The notes beneath the pieces were generated by a model, which was given only the letters and a program-made list of their open reading frames with translations, was not told where the DNA came from and did no database searches. Source: Calothrix sp. CSU_2_0 (GTDB lineage: Bacteria > Cyanobacteriota > Cyanobacteriia > Cyanobacteriales > Nostocaceae). From it: a stretch of 33,906 nucleotides of DNA. Where the stretch lies: NCBI GenBank assembly GCA_012034595.1, contig JAAUPE010000076.1, positions 1 to 33,906 of the forward strand. The letters are read 5' to 3'. Positions 8,157 through 17,187 of the stretch are shown here, in pieces. The number at the start of each line of letters is the position of its first letter. Positions within the stretch are counted from its first letter, which is position 1. Both the position numbers and the translations under genes were made by a program.

Positions 8157-8279
8157 GAAATAGTTAATAGTTAATAGGTAGTAGGTAGTATTTAATAGGT
8201 AGTGGTTAATGCTTAGTTCGTCATGGGTAGTGCTAATGTATGCCCCATGCCCAATTCCCAATTCCCAATTCCCCATTCC
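8157..8279. repeat. intergenic simple repeats (TAATAGGTAGT and CCCAATT types)
   Basis: The first half (8157-8214) has TAGTTAATAGGTAG-like degenerate repeats. The second half (8244-8279) has CCCAATT/CCCATGC heptamers of the short tandem repeat class known from heterocystous cyanobacteria. The repeat runs right up to the stop codon of the glycosyltransferase gene. Confidence 0.75.
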
Positions 8280-9293
8280 CTACAACCAATCAATCATTTT
8301 GGCTTTTTCTGGTAATTGGGCTTCCATTTGCCCGTCATAACGCGCTCTAGCAGTAAATAGACCAATTGGGGTAGTTAATATATCGATGAGGCTGGCTTTG
8401 CCTAATACTGCCTTGAAACTGAATTTTGGCACTTCCTTGATAATCCAGCGAACCAAACGAAAACAGCATTCCTGAAAAGTAATCGCTCGCATCAAATCAA
8501 CACCATACAACTCATGCAAATAGCGGTTGGAACGTCCATATCGTCGCCATTGACTTGCTAATTCTTTGAAGGTAGCGCGATGACGATGCTGGACGATCGC
8601 ATTTGCCGCAAATTCTAAACTACCAATACCTTCTTTCTGAATTCGCCAACAAATGTCCGCATCACCTCCAGTTGTCAGGTAAGGACGAAATAACCCGACT
8701 TTCTCTAAAACTAGACGACGAATCGCTAAATTTGCGGTTTGACCGTAGGGGCAAAATTTGTTCGCGAGGGTATGCTTTTGCGATAATGTTTCTTGGCGAT
8801 CGGCAAATCTTTCTAAAAATGTTTTGCTCTTAAGTGCGGCGATTTCCCCAGCTACCATCACAACATTCGGCTTGACAAAATCCTGCACTAATGATTCTAA
8901 CCATTGCGGTTGGGGACGACAGTCAGCGTCGGTGAAAACGACAATTTCGCCAGTTGCCGCACGAATCCCCGTATTCCTCGCTGCATAGGAGCTTTGAATT
9001 TGAATTTCGCTTAAAGGACGAATGGTGATTGGGCAATGTTCAGCAGCTGTATGGAGACATGTGAGGGTGCGATCGCTACTGTTGTTGTCTACTAGCAAAT
9101 ACTCTACCTGTTCTTTGGGATAGGTTTGCGTCAACAGGCAAGCGATTAGCTCATGTAAATCCTCTTCGCCATTATAAATAGGTATGACCACCGAAAGCTT
9201 GGGGAAAAAGCCATGAGAGCTATTAGAGGTGGCTGATTCGTTCACTTTAAGATTTGATTTAGGGTTTGATTTAGGTTCTGATTTATAAACCAT
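8280..9293 (-). CDS. family 2 (GT-A) glycosyltransferase
   Basis: A 337-residue glycosyltransferase. After a polar N-terminal tail (about 1-30, rich in Lys/Ser/Asn) comes the GT2 fold start LSVVIPIYNGEEDLHELI (33-50), then LLVDNNSSDRTL, AARNTGIRAATGEIVVF and the metal/nucleotide site VFTDADCRPQPQW. GGDADICWRIQKEG and QHRHRATFKELASQWRRYGRSN follow, the latter like Q/RxxRW regions of GT2 enzymes. The C-terminal 80 residues are amphipathic rather than clearly membrane-spanning. It probably builds a polysaccharide or glycolipid; the substrate cannot be deduced. The ATG at 9291-9293 has no clear Shine-Dalgarno and lies 3 nt from a large inverted repeat, so translation may start further in. Confidence 0.85.
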   Translation of the reverse strand: MVYKSEPKSNPKSNLKVNESATSNSSHGFFPKLSVVIPIYNGEEDLHELIACLLTQTYPKEQVEYLLVDNNSSDRTLTCLHTAAEHCPITIRPLSEIQIQSSYAARNTGIRAATGEIVVFTDADCRPQPQWLESLVQDFVKPNVVMVAGEIAALKSKTFLERFADRQETLSQKHTLANKFCPYGQTANLAIRRLVLEKVGLFRPYLTTGGDADICWRIQKEGIGSLEFAANAIVQHRHRATFKELASQWRRYGRSNRYLHELYGVDLMRAITFQECCFRLVRWIIKEVPKFSFKAVLGKASLIDILTTPIGLFTARARYDGQMEAQLPEKAKMIDWL

Positions 9294-9296
9294 AAA

Positions 9297-9355
9297 ATTT
9301 AGGATTTTGAATATTGGGATTTACTAATTAGTATTCCCATTTCAAAATCCTAAAT
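9297..9355. repeat. 15-bp perfect inverted repeat upstream of the glycosyltransferase gene
   Basis: ATTTAGGATTTTGAA (9297-9311) pairs exactly with TTCAAAATCCTAAAT (9341-9355). Inner bases (GGGA/TCCC) extend the stem after a bulge. It starts 3 nt upstream of the glycosyltransferase ATG, on the 5' side of that gene. It may be a mobile repeat remnant, or a hairpin that affects translation. Confidence 0.8.
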
Positions 9356-9448
9356 CAGTAGTACGATGCTGTTTTTACTACACAAAAAATCTTATTTAAA
9401 TTGTTACAATTTGAAATCAGATTCAAATCATAAATCTAAATTACAACT

Positions 9449-10783
9449 TCAAATTAACAGCACCAGGGGTTGCTGGTCGCTGGGAAGTTGGATTTTGCGG
9501 TGTCGGTAAAGCAAATGTGTTGATAGGGCAGTCAATGCTCGTACATACTGGGGGTCACTCTGGGTTCCCAACATATCCGGATTAGTCGCTAGCTGGCGCT
9601 GCTGGGCTTCCGACAGGTCAAGTTTGATATCCGGTACAATTCCTTTTTTATTGATATCAGTGCCCTTGGGAGTGTAGTAGTGAGCAATGGTGATTGCCAC
9701 ACCCGAACCATCTCCAAGTTGGTGTACCGACTGTACCAAAGCTTTACCAAAACTTTGGGAACCGATGACAACTGCCCGGTTATTATCCTTGAGCGCACCA
9801 GTCAAAATTTCACTAGCACTAGCAGAATTGTTATCGATTAATACAGCGAGGGGCAGCTTTGTTAGGGATGTCTTATTCGCTTTGAAAGTTTCATCGCTGA
9901 CCCCTTCGCGATCGACAGTACGAACAATCGAACCGTTATCCATCCACATCCGAGCAATTTCAATACTTGCTTGCAATAACCCACCAGGATTACCGCGCAA
10001 ATCCAAAACGTAACTCTCGGCACCTTTTCCATTTAAATCGCGGATAGCTTTTCGCATTTGGTCTGCGGCATGGGCACTAAATTCCCGTAAGCGGATATAG
10101 CCGATACGCTTTTGCCCTTCTTGTCGCAAAGCATAGCGAACAGTCGGCACTTCGATTGTTGCTCGCGTCAGTTTCAGGTCAAATTCGCGTATCCCAGTAC
10201 GTCCTAAACGTAGAGTGATTAGAGAACCAGCTTTACCACGAATCAGCTTCGAGGCATCATCTACCTTCATCGATTGAGTGGCTTTACCATCGATCGCTAA
10301 GATTTGATCCCCTGCTTTCACACCTGCTTTCAACGCGGGCGAGTTTTCAATTGCTTCTACCACGGTGAGACGCTTAGTTTTTTCGTTCACCTCCATGCGG
10401 ATACCAATCCCCGATACTTCACCCGAAGTTTGACTGGTGAGGGCATCGTATTGCTTGGGGTCCATAAATCGGGTGTAAGGGTCGCCCAATTTCTGTAATG
10501 CTTCGCGAATGGCTACATAAGCTTCTTCACGCGATGAGTAGTTTTTGGTCAACAATTGTTGTCGGATAGTGACCCAGTTTTGTTGATTAAACTTGCCATC
10601 TACATATTCGCGGTTTACAAGTTGCCATACTTGGTCAACAATGGCTTTGGGGCTATCTTGTAGTGCAGCGCGAACCGAGCGACACCAAGCTGGACCAAAT
10701 ACAGAGAACAGAGCTGTGGAGGCGATCGCTCCACCAATCAAAGCTACTTGCAGTGGCGAGTAACGTTTCGCAGATTGGTTCAT
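9449..10783 (-). CDS. carboxyl-terminal processing protease (S41 family), PDZ-containing
   Basis: A 444-residue exported serine protease of the Ctp/Tsp type; cyanobacteria have several paralogues (CtpA matures photosystem II D1). Residues 9-30 form a hydrophobic signal anchor. A helical N-domain (about 40-110) precedes a PDZ domain (about 120-195, GIGIRM and AGDQILAIDGKA). The S41 core has GYIRLREFSAHA, LDLRGNPGGLL and the Ser/Lys dyad: serine within SASASE (320-325) and K347 in SFGKALV. The sequence is closer to what I recall of CtpB/CtpC than of CtpA, so a D1-processing role should not be assumed. The start is the ATG at 10781-10783. It is divergent from the ydcF-like gene over a 350-bp gap. 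Confidence 0.93.
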   Translation of the reverse strand: MNQSAKRYSPLQVALIGGAIASTALFSVFGPAWCRSVRAALQDSPKAIVDQVWQLVNREYVDGKFNQQNWVTIRQQLLTKNYSSREEAYVAIREALQKLGDPYTRFMDPKQYDALTSQTSGEVSGIGIRMEVNEKTKRLTVVEAIENSPALKAGVKAGDQILAIDGKATQSMKVDDASKLIRGKAGSLITLRLGRTGIREFDLKLTRATIEVPTVRYALRQEGQKRIGYIRLREFSAHAADQMRKAIRDLNGKGAESYVLDLRGNPGGLLQASIEIARMWMDNGSIVRTVDREGVSDETFKANKTSLTKLPLAVLIDNNSASASEILTGALKDNNRAVVIGSQSFGKALVQSVHQLGDGSGVAITIAHYYTPKGTDINKKGIVPDIKLDLSEAQQRQLATNPDMLGTQSDPQYVRALTALSTHLLYRHRKIQLPSDQQPLVLLI

Positions 10784-11135
10784 GTATATCAGCTGGAATA
10801 ATTTTATTATTGTTAACAGTTTAGCAATCAGCTTTTGGGAGAAAGCTATTTAAGTCTTTATACTCGCATTCGCGAGTTCTAACCTGAAATATTCACTTAA
10901 TCTTTATGCTGAAAAAGATTTTGTTTCTTTGGCAACATTATCTCTACTAGTTGGAATTAGTTCCTCCGGATATAAAAGGGAATAATACAATACTTTTTTG
11001 TAGTCGTCTTGTACGCAAGATTGCTTATATTTAAGATAACACTTGATTGTATTTATCAAGATGCTTCCATAGCTTTTCCGAATTTAACAAATTCGCTTCA
11101 ATCTAACTATTTCATGAAACGAAAAGTTACACAGT
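10784..11135. other. divergent intergenic region
   Basis: An AT-rich 352-bp gap between the ctp gene (minus) and the YdcF-like gene (plus), so it must carry both promoters. A small hairpin ACTCGC-ATTC-GCGAGT lies at 10862-10877. No RNA gene or clear operator is seen. Confidence 0.5.
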
Positions 11136-11816
11136 ATGATGTCAGTAAAAAACTTGAGACTTAGGTCGAGAAGGGGGCAGTTATTACAAAAACTTGCCTT
11201 TGGTCTGTTTCTTCTCCTGAGTTTTTGGCTGGTTTTTAACACTATAACTCTAATTTATGCATCTTCCAAGGCGATAGATGCCAATTTTGTGCTGGGTGGT
11301 AGCATCCAACGTGAAGTATATGTCGCAGATTTGGTTGTAAAGAACCCGGAAATACCAACTTTAATTTCGCAAGGTTCGCAAGAACCCTGCATTTTGCGAA
11401 TTTTTCAGAATAAAGGGGTGAATTTGGAAAATATTTGGTTGGAAAAATGTGCGGATTCCACATTTGGAAATTTTTTCTACAGTCTGCCTATTTTAAATAA
11501 ATGGAAAGTGCGTAAAATCCGGCTCGTCACTTCTAGCAGCCATTTACCCAGAGCAAAATGGATGGCGCAGCTTATTTTAGGGGCTAATGGTATCTGGGTT
11601 GAGTTCGATCTTGCCAAGGAGAAGGGAGTTCCTGGAAACCGTGAATCGTGGTTGAAAACGGGAATTGATGTAACGCGGAGTCTATTGTGGTCGGGATTGA
11701 GCCATTTTATCCAACCGCAGTGTGCTGATGTGATTAAGCTGATTGACGTAGATATAAAGGCTTGGCAACAAAGAGGTTTTAATTGCGAACGTCAGGGAAG
11801 AGAGTTCATTTATTAA
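11136..11816 (+). CDS. YdcF-like (DUF218) membrane-anchored protein
   Basis: A 226-residue protein with one N-terminal membrane helix (LAFGLFLLLSFWLVFNTITLIY, about 20-41) and a DUF218/YdcF-type domain outside or at the membrane. Recognisable family segments are ANFVLGGSIQREVYVAD (about 49-65), PTLISQGSQEP (about 74-84), VNLENIWLEKCADSTFGN (about 94-111) and IRLVTSSSHLPRAKWMA (about 128-144). DUF218 proteins are implicated in envelope metabolism (SanA, ElyC), but biochemical activity is mostly unknown. Two tandem ATGs (11136 and 11139) open the frame; either could be used. It is transcribed toward mraY and ends in a repeat-rich gap. Confidence 0.8.
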   Translation: MMSVKNLRLRSRRGQLLQKLAFGLFLLLSFWLVFNTITLIYASSKAIDANFVLGGSIQREVYVADLVVKNPEIPTLISQGSQEPCILRIFQNKGVNLENIWLEKCADSTFGNFFYSLPILNKWKVRKIRLVTSSSHLPRAKWMAQLILGANGIWVEFDLAKEKGVPGNRESWLKTGIDVTRSLLWSGLSHFIQPQCADVIKLIDVDIKAWQQRGFNCERQGREFIY

Positions 11817-11967
11817 GGGAACGTAGCGGGGTTTTCCCGCCCTGACAATATTGTTGGTAAGCTAGATATCTCTATGAAATAAAGCAGTTCTGGGTGTGTA
11901 ATGGGTTTCTTTGCACCAATCTTTACTAGGTGGAGTCTCCCCGCTCTAAAAATTAATGTTGCGATAC

Positions 11968-12048
<81 letters not shown>

Positions 12049-12081
12049 TACGGTAATTGTCCATGTGCCCAACAAAAAAAC

Positions 12082-12110
12082 AAAAAAAAGCTTCCCCAAA
12101 GAGGAAGCTA
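12082..12110 (-). terminator. rho-independent terminator of mraY
   Basis: Read on the minus strand: stem AGCTTCC (7 bp), loop TCTTTGG, complementary GGAAGCT, then a run of T residues. It lies about 50 nt after the mraY stop. Confidence 0.88.
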
Positions 12111-12161
12111 ATGTGTCTTGTCGAAAAAACTTTTAATTCTTAATTACTCTCTAGAAGCAAC

Positions 12162-13271
12162 TTACAACCAACTTAATCCGAGACTGCACACAGCAAGAAT
12201 TGTGGCAACTATGTAGAAGACAGCAACAACTTGCAATTCTGACCACCCAGAAAGTTCGAGATGGTGGTGCAGTGGAGCCATTTTCAGAAGACGTTTACCT
12301 TTACCGTCGGGACCTTTTGTGGCTTTATAATAACCAACCTGCGCCATTACGGACAGGGTTTCTACAAAGAAGATGCCACTGAGAATAAATAAGGCTAAAA
12401 GACTATTTGAGATTAATGCTACACCTGCTAATGCACCGCCCAATGCAAGGGAACCAGTGTCTCCCATAAATACACGGGCTGGGTTGCGGTTATGCGCTAA
12501 AAAGCCCAAGCAACTGCCACTTACGGCAGCACAAAAAATCATTAGTGGAACTGAAGTCGGTGCGACCAAAGCACCTAGAGCTAACATTGCGATCGCAACC
12601 GTTCCTCCAGCCAACCCATCGATACCGTCAGTTAAATTAGTTGCGTTACTTTCAGCCACTAGCACAAATCCAGCTAGGGGCCAAAATAGCAATCCTAGAG
12701 GTAGAGAAAAACCTAAAGGAAGAGCTATATTTGTAATATCAAATGAATTAGAATGTTGATTAACCATCAACCACAGACAAAACATTAGTGCAAAGCTAAC
12801 TTGCAACATTAGTTTCATCTTGGGTGAAATACCTTTATTAGATTTCCGCCTTAGAATCTGCCAGTCATCCAACCAACCAATAAAACCGTAACTCAAAGTC
12901 AAAGCGGAGACGGCAAGGACATTGCTGTCAAAGCCAGACCATACACACGCAACAATTGCGGCAACGGGGATAAAAAATATACCGCCCATTGTTGGAGTGC
13001 CAGCTTTCTTGAGGTGAGCCTGAGGTCCATCCTCTCGAATAACTTGCCCAGCTTTGAGGGCTTGCAGCCAGGGTACAACCCAATAACCTATTGCGGCAGA
13101 AATAAGGGCACACAACAGGAGTGGCATGGTTAGCGATGTCGCAAGCCAGGGCATCCGACCTGCTACCATGTCAAATATAATTGCTGCAATACCCAGTCCT
13201 ACACCTAGTAACGAAACCAGACCGATACCAGTAATGTTCAACCCTTGGTCAGGAGATAATTTTGCGTCCAC
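12162..13271 (-). CDS. mraY: phospho-N-acetylmuramoyl-pentapeptide-transferase (MraY)
   Basis: A 369-residue integral membrane enzyme that moves phospho-MurNAc-pentapeptide from UDP to undecaprenyl phosphate, making lipid I of peptidoglycan synthesis. About ten hydrophobic helices are visible. Family motifs are GTPTMGGIFF (about 91-100), the aspartate pair in GWLDDWQ, ESNATNLTDGIDGLAGG (catalytic region), NRNPARVFMGDTGSLALGG and KMAPLHHHLELSGW. The frame opens with GTG at 13269-13271, preceded by AAGGGAAA at suitable distance; the length is typical of cyanobacterial MraY. The DUF3134 gene lies 82 nt upstream on the same strand and may be co-transcribed. A strong terminator follows. No other mur genes are adjacent, which is usual in cyanobacteria. 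Confidence 0.97.
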   Translation of the reverse strand: MDAKLSPDQGLNITGIGLVSLLGVGLGIAAIIFDMVAGRMPWLATSLTMPLLLCALISAAIGYWVVPWLQALKAGQVIREDGPQAHLKKAGTPTMGGIFFIPVAAIVACVWSGFDSNVLAVSALTLSYGFIGWLDDWQILRRKSNKGISPKMKLMLQVSFALMFCLWLMVNQHSNSFDITNIALPLGFSLPLGLLFWPLAGFVLVAESNATNLTDGIDGLAGGTVAIAMLALGALVAPTSVPLMIFCAAVSGSCLGFLAHNRNPARVFMGDTGSLALGGALAGVALISNSLLALFILSGIFFVETLSVMAQVGYYKATKGPDGKGKRLLKMAPLHHHLELSGWSELQVVAVFYIVATILAVCSLGLSWL

Positions 13272-13353
13272 TGAAATTTCCCTTCACTCCACACTTTTAA
13301 GCTTTTGCTTTAATTAATAGGGACTATGTTTGCCAACAGTCCTTTTTTAGAGG

Positions 13354-13587
13354 CTATGGCTCTTCGGCATCGCTGTCGTCATCGTCATCGATTTCATAGC
13401 CATCTTCACCACCTAAAAACTCTGAGATTTCTTCTTCGCCATCGTCACCGTAATCATGTTCTTGTTGTTCGCGTGCAATTAGACGACCGCTTGCTTGTAA
13501 CCAATCTAAAAGCGAAGTCTCTTGCTTTAATGGAATTACAGCAGCGCGTTGGTTGCGAGGAGCTTCACGTAATGGAGAATTAAGCAT
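13354..13587 (-). CDS. DUF3134-family small acidic protein
   Basis: A 77-residue protein found widely in cyanobacteria, function unknown. The N-terminal half (MLNSPLREAPRNQRAAVIPL) carries the conserved basic/Pro segment followed by SLLDWLQASGRLIARE. The C-terminus is very acidic (a run of Asp around 65-72, ending SDAEEP). It has no membrane segment or signal peptide and is probably cytoplasmic. The start is the ATG at 13585-13587. It lies just upstream of mraY on the same strand. The family name is given from recognition of the N-terminal motif. Confidence 0.8.
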   Translation of the reverse strand: MLNSPLREAPRNQRAAVIPLKQETSLLDWLQASGRLIAREQQEHDYGDDGEEEISEFLGGEDGYEIDDDDDSDAEEP

Positions 13588-13823
13588 ATCGACAAAGACA
13601 CAAAGAAGATAACGTAACTGGACAATAAGAGTCTATCACTTGATACAAGAGAATTTAGTTATTCATTCAACTCTTTCCTCTGAAAATCCGACAAAAATTT
13701 GATTATTTAATATCTGTAGGAAAATCAAAGCGATATCTTGAGTTTTTTGTATGTTGCTTAACATTTTTACTGTTTTTCTTCTTAATACTGACAATTTACT
13801 CACTTTTTTTGAGGTTTAAAGCA

Positions 13824-14408
13824 ATGATAAGAAAAGCTGAACTGATAACTGCGATCGCGCCAACAAATCGGGGATTATTGGCAACTGAATCTGATAAACA
13901 GGCAATTTTGTCTGCGATCGCAAATCTAGAAGACTTTAACCCTACACCTCGTCCTTTAGAGCGGAGCGAATTACTTGATGGTGATTGGCGACTACTATAC
14001 ACCACAAGCAAGGCTTTATTAAACCTTGACCGTTTCCCTTTTTACAAGTTGGGTCAAATATATCAGTGCATCCGTGTAAAAACCAACAGCGTTTATAACA
14101 TTGCTGAAATTAATGGATTACCTTACCTAGAAGGTATTGTCAGTGTTGCCGCCAAATTTGAACCGCTTTCTTTCCGTCGTGTCCAAGTTAAATTTGAACG
14201 CTCAATCTTAGGATTTCGGCGCATAATTAACTACACATCACCCTCTGACTATATCCAGCAAATCGAGAATGGTAAAAAATTTAGCGCTATTGACTTCCCT
14301 ATTAACAGTAGCAATCAACAAGGATGGCTCGACATTACATATATAGATAACGATTTGCGGATTGGTCGCGGCAACGAAGGCAGTGTATTCGTCTTGACTA
14401 AAACATAA
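13824..14408 (+). CDS. PAP/fibrillin-family protein (plastid-lipid-associated type)
   Basis: A 194-residue lipocalin-like protein related to plastid fibrillins, which associate with thylakoid lipids and plastoglobules. Typical segments are RKAELITAIAPTNRGLLATE (about 3-22), SELLDGDWRLLYTTSKALL (GxWxLxYTTS, about 49-67), LGQIYQCI, and the C-terminal LDITYIDNDLRIGRGNEGSVFVL (DxxLRIxRGxxGxxFVL), the family's hallmark. I place the start at the ATG 13824 with GAGG 9 nt before it; the frame could begin at TTG 13809, adding five residues. It is the first of a run of plus-strand genes leading to psaE, separated from it by 255 bp. Confidence 0.9.
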   Translation: MIRKAELITAIAPTNRGLLATESDKQAILSAIANLEDFNPTPRPLERSELLDGDWRLLYTTSKALLNLDRFPFYKLGQIYQCIRVKTNSVYNIAEINGLPYLEGIVSVAAKFEPLSFRRVQVKFERSILGFRRIINYTSPSDYIQQIENGKKFSAIDFPINSSNQQGWLDITYIDNDLRIGRGNEGSVFVLTKT

Positions 14409-14485
14409 GTACTCCTTAATTATCTGCTTGCGTCCAAAAAAGGTATTCGATATTAAGTGTATTGTCAAGGAGGATGTGACACCAT

Positions 14486-14522
14486 CTTTGGGAGTGGGGG
14501 ATTGGGGATTGGGGATTGGTAA
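14486..14522. repeat. GGGGATT heptamer repeat
   Basis: A short run of (GGGGATT)n between the fibrillin gene and psaE, of the same short tandem repeat class as at 17188 and 32565. Confidence 0.8.
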
Positions 14523-14663
14523 TAACCCACTACCCATTGCCCCTTCGTACTCGCGATTAATTTCAAATAACTTAACAAAGCAACATGTAGCTCCAAGGTA
14601 GTTTTATAGTGAGTCAATAAGCCCTATATATTTTGGCAATTCATAACTTAAAGGGAGAAACTC

Positions 14664-14891
14664 ATGGTTCAACGTGGTTCTAAAGTACGTATTCTTCGCC
14701 CCGAATCCTACTGGTATCAAGATGTAGGAACCGTTGCAACGGTCGATCAAAGCGGTATTAAATACCCTGTGATTGTCCGTTTTGAGAAAGTTAATTACTC
14801 TGGTATCAACACTAATAACTTTGCTGTTGATGAATTAATTGAGGTTGAAGCTCCCAAAGCGAAGCCAAAAGCTGCTCCTGCTGCTAAATAA
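14664..14891 (+). CDS. psaE: photosystem I subunit IV, PsaE
   Basis: A 75-residue stromal-side peripheral subunit of photosystem I, aiding ferredoxin and flavodoxin docking and cyclic electron flow. The SH3-like fold is evident: [41 protein letters not shown] and [10 protein letters not shown]. The C-terminal tail is Lys/Ala/Pro-rich ([13 protein letters not shown]), common in filamentous cyanobacteria. The start is the ATG at 14664 with AAAGGGAG 7 nt upstream. It is monocistronic by spacing. No terminator hairpin is clear downstream, and the next gene (mutM) begins 230 bp later. Confidence 0.98.
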   Translation: MVQRGSKVRILRPESYWYQDVGTVATVDQSGIKYPVIVRFEKVNYSGINTNNFAVDELIEVEAPKAKPKAAPAAK

Positions 14892-15123
14892 TAAAGGTAA
14901 TTCCTTTTTTGATTGCTGGTGCTATTACGGCATTCTGAGATGAAAAGGTAATTTAAGATGGGGTGTTAGGGTTGTCTCGAAAATTCTCCGAAAGTTTCGT
15001 CTCTTCCCTGTTGCTCCATCTTTATTTTTTCTTTAATTTTTTAGAGATTAAACTTTTATAGATTTAAGATTGCAAGAAGTTGTAGGCTGGAAGAAAACAG
15101 AGTGCATTCCTAACCTACGCTAG

Positions 15124-16023
15124 ATGCCTGAACTGCCTGAAGTTGAAACAGTCCGTCGGGGTTTGAACCAATTAACCCTAAATCAAAAAATTGTTGGTGG
15201 AGATGTCCTTTTACATCGCACTATCGCTTATCCGTTAGGAATAGAAGAATTTTTAGCTGGAATCCAAGGATATCAAATTGCCACTTGGCATCGTCGTGGC
15301 AAGTATCTTTTGGCTGAATTGGAAGAAGTAGGGAAAAAAGGAAAAGAAGAAAGACAAAGGAATATTAAACCATCTCCAGCAGAAGTCTCCACTGTTTCTT
15401 ACCTTGGGGCACATTTGCGAATGACAGGTCAATTACTATACCTAAATCGTGATGAACCACTGCACAAACATACAAGGGTACGAATATTCTTCGATTGCGA
15501 TCGCGAGTTACGTTTTGTCGATCAGCGTACTTTTGGGCAAATGTGGTGGGTTCCCGCAAACGTAGAAGTCGAAAGCGTCATGACTGGTTTGGCAAAGCTG
15601 GCTGTCGATCCATTTTCCCCTGAATTTACCATCGATTATCTGGCAAATAAGCTCAAACACAGCCGTCGTCCAATTAAAACTGCTTTACTCGATCAGTCAA
15701 ATATTGCGGGTTTGGGGAATATTTACGCTGACGAAGCTTTATTTCTCAGCCATATTCGTCCAGAAACCCTTTGTACAGATTTAAAACGTCAACAAATTCA
15801 AAAGTTACATCCAGCGATTATTCAGGTTTTGACGAAAAGCATTGAAGCTGGGGGAACGACGTTTAGTAATTTTTTGAACGTTGAAGGTATTAATGGTAAT
15901 TATGGTGGTACAGCATGGGTATATAACCGGACTGGTGAACCTTGTCGGTTATGTAGTAGTCCAATTCAACGAACCCGATTAGGTGGACGTTCTAGCCATT
16001 TTTGTTTGGAGTGCCAGAAATAA
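15124..16023 (+). CDS. mutM: formamidopyrimidine-DNA glycosylase (Fpg/MutM)
   Basis: A 299-residue bifunctional DNA glycosylase/AP lyase that removes 8-oxoguanine and other oxidised purines. The N-terminus has PELPEVETVRRGL with catalytic Pro2 and Glu3, and HRRGKYLL carries the conserved lysine. LDQSNIAGLGNIYADEALF is the helix-two-turn-helix. The C-terminal zinc finger has four cysteines (EPCRLCSS ... HFCLECQK). Compared with the short proteobacterial enzyme, there is an extra Lys/Glu-rich loop (about 64-88, from EEVGKKGKEERQR) before the HLRMTGQL motif, as in other cyanobacterial Fpg. The ATG at 15124 has no good Shine-Dalgarno, but PELPE must directly follow the initiator Met, which fixes the start. 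Confidence 0.97.
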   Translation: MPELPEVETVRRGLNQLTLNQKIVGGDVLLHRTIAYPLGIEEFLAGIQGYQIATWHRRGKYLLAELEEVGKKGKEERQRNIKPSPAEVSTVSYLGAHLRMTGQLLYLNRDEPLHKHTRVRIFFDCDRELRFVDQRTFGQMWWVPANVEVESVMTGLAKLAVDPFSPEFTIDYLANKLKHSRRPIKTALLDQSNIAGLGNIYADEALFLSHIRPETLCTDLKRQQIQKLHPAIIQVLTKSIEAGGTTFSNFLNVEGINGNYGGTAWVYNRTGEPCRLCSSPIQRTRLGGRSSHFCLECQK

Positions 16024-16079
16024 CATTAGTATAAATATTAAACCGTATAAGTGCGGCTTAGTATTATTTTTTCTTGAAT

Positions 16080-16700
16080 ATGAATATTCTAAAAATCAGC
16101 TTGTTTTGTCTGTTGTTGTTGGGAAATATTTTTTTAGCCACAGAAGTCGATGCCAAACAGCAAAGGAAAAGACTTGTGCGGGGAAATTGTGGGAAGTTGA
16201 GATGCGATGTCGTAGTCAAACAACTGCGATCGCTTTACCCTAACTATATTAGTAAATTTGAGAAAGAATGTACGAATCCCAAGATTTTTGCTGCTGACGT
16301 TGGTACTGGTGAAAGAAATGCCCGACAAGCTTGGTTTCTTTGCTGGGAAGCCAAAAGGGAAAAAAATGGAACCCGTTACGGCAGTTTTTTAGGAACTTTA
16401 CCACTTCCAGGTAATGAAGCTAAGTTTTTGGTTCCTTTACCCAGTTCTTCACCGTATACCCAAGAATTACAGACACGTTATCCCCAAGAGATTAAAAAAG
16501 CTCAGTTTGAATGTGCAACCAAAAGCGGTAATTTTAATATTTTGGAGTCTGAGGAAAAGAATAAGGTGCAATTGCAGTGTTATTTCCAAGCTGGTGCAAT
16601 TCCGTTAGATGAAGACGGTGATTTTAATTCAGATGGGGAAGTTAGTAGGGGTGCAGGTGTTGATATTATGTTGGGGACATTTCCCGTGAGTGGGAGATAG
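16080..16700 (+). CDS. secreted protein of unknown function
   Basis: A 206-residue protein with a clear signal peptide (MNILKISLFCLLLLGNIFLATEVDAK, cleavage probably after VDA). The mature part is basic near the N-terminus (KQQRKRLVRG) and has several cysteines (NCGKLRC, ECTNP, FLCWE, FECAT, LQCYF), which suggests disulfides outside the cytoplasm. There is an acidic DEDGDFNSDGE stretch near the C-terminus that could bind calcium, though it is not a full EF-hand. I do not recognise a family. The start is the ATG at 16080; an in-frame TTG lies two codons earlier. It begins 57 nt after mutM and might be co-transcribed with it. Confidence 0.65.
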   Translation: MNILKISLFCLLLLGNIFLATEVDAKQQRKRLVRGNCGKLRCDVVVKQLRSLYPNYISKFEKECTNPKIFAADVGTGERNARQAWFLCWEAKREKNGTRYGSFLGTLPLPGNEAKFLVPLPSSSPYTQELQTRYPQEIKKAQFECATKSGNFNILESEEKNKVQLQCYFQAGAIPLDEDGDFNSDGEVSRGAGVDIMLGTFPVSGR

Positions 16701-16969
16701 AAGTAATTAGGAAATCCAAAGTAAAAATTAAAATATTGCAATAATTGCGATCGCTAAGAGTCGAATGGTGGGAAAATATCAGGTATAGAGATTTATAGGT
16801 AGCTCAGGATTTACCCAACATTTAGCTCAATTCTCGCCTAAATTTTCAAATAATCAGTTCTTAACGATTGCTTAACAGCATTGTCACTATCAAAAATCCC
16901 AGAGCAATGGAGACTTAGCACAAGCTAAAATCCGGGAAGAAACAACATACAAGCTCAAAAGGGAAACTT

Positions 16970-17185
16970 ATGGCAGCCAAGAAAGGTGATATGGTTCGCG
17001 TTGTCCGCGAAAAGTTGGAAAATAGCCTAGAAGCACAAGCTAGCGATACCCGTTTTCCTGCCTACTTGTTTGAAAGTCAGGGTGAAATTGTCGATCTTAA
17101 AGGTGATTATGCCTTTGTCAAGTTCGGAAAAGTACCAACACCTAATATTTGGCTGCGTTTAGACCAACTGGAAGCTTTTAGTTAG
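16970..17185 (+). CDS. ndhO: NAD(P)H-quinone oxidoreductase subunit O (NdhO)
   Basis: A 71-residue peripheral subunit of the cyanobacterial NDH-1 complex on thylakoids, which takes part in respiration and cyclic electron flow. The sequence [45 protein letters not shown] and [13 protein letters not shown] is characteristic. The start is the ATG at 16970 with AAAAGGGAAA upstream. The 270 bp before it carry no gene. Short tandem repeats follow. Confidence 0.96.
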   Translation: MAAKKGDMVRVVREKLENSLEAQASDTRFPAYLFESQGEIVDLKGDYAFVKFGKVPTPNIWLRLDQLEAFS

Positions 17186-17187
17186 GT

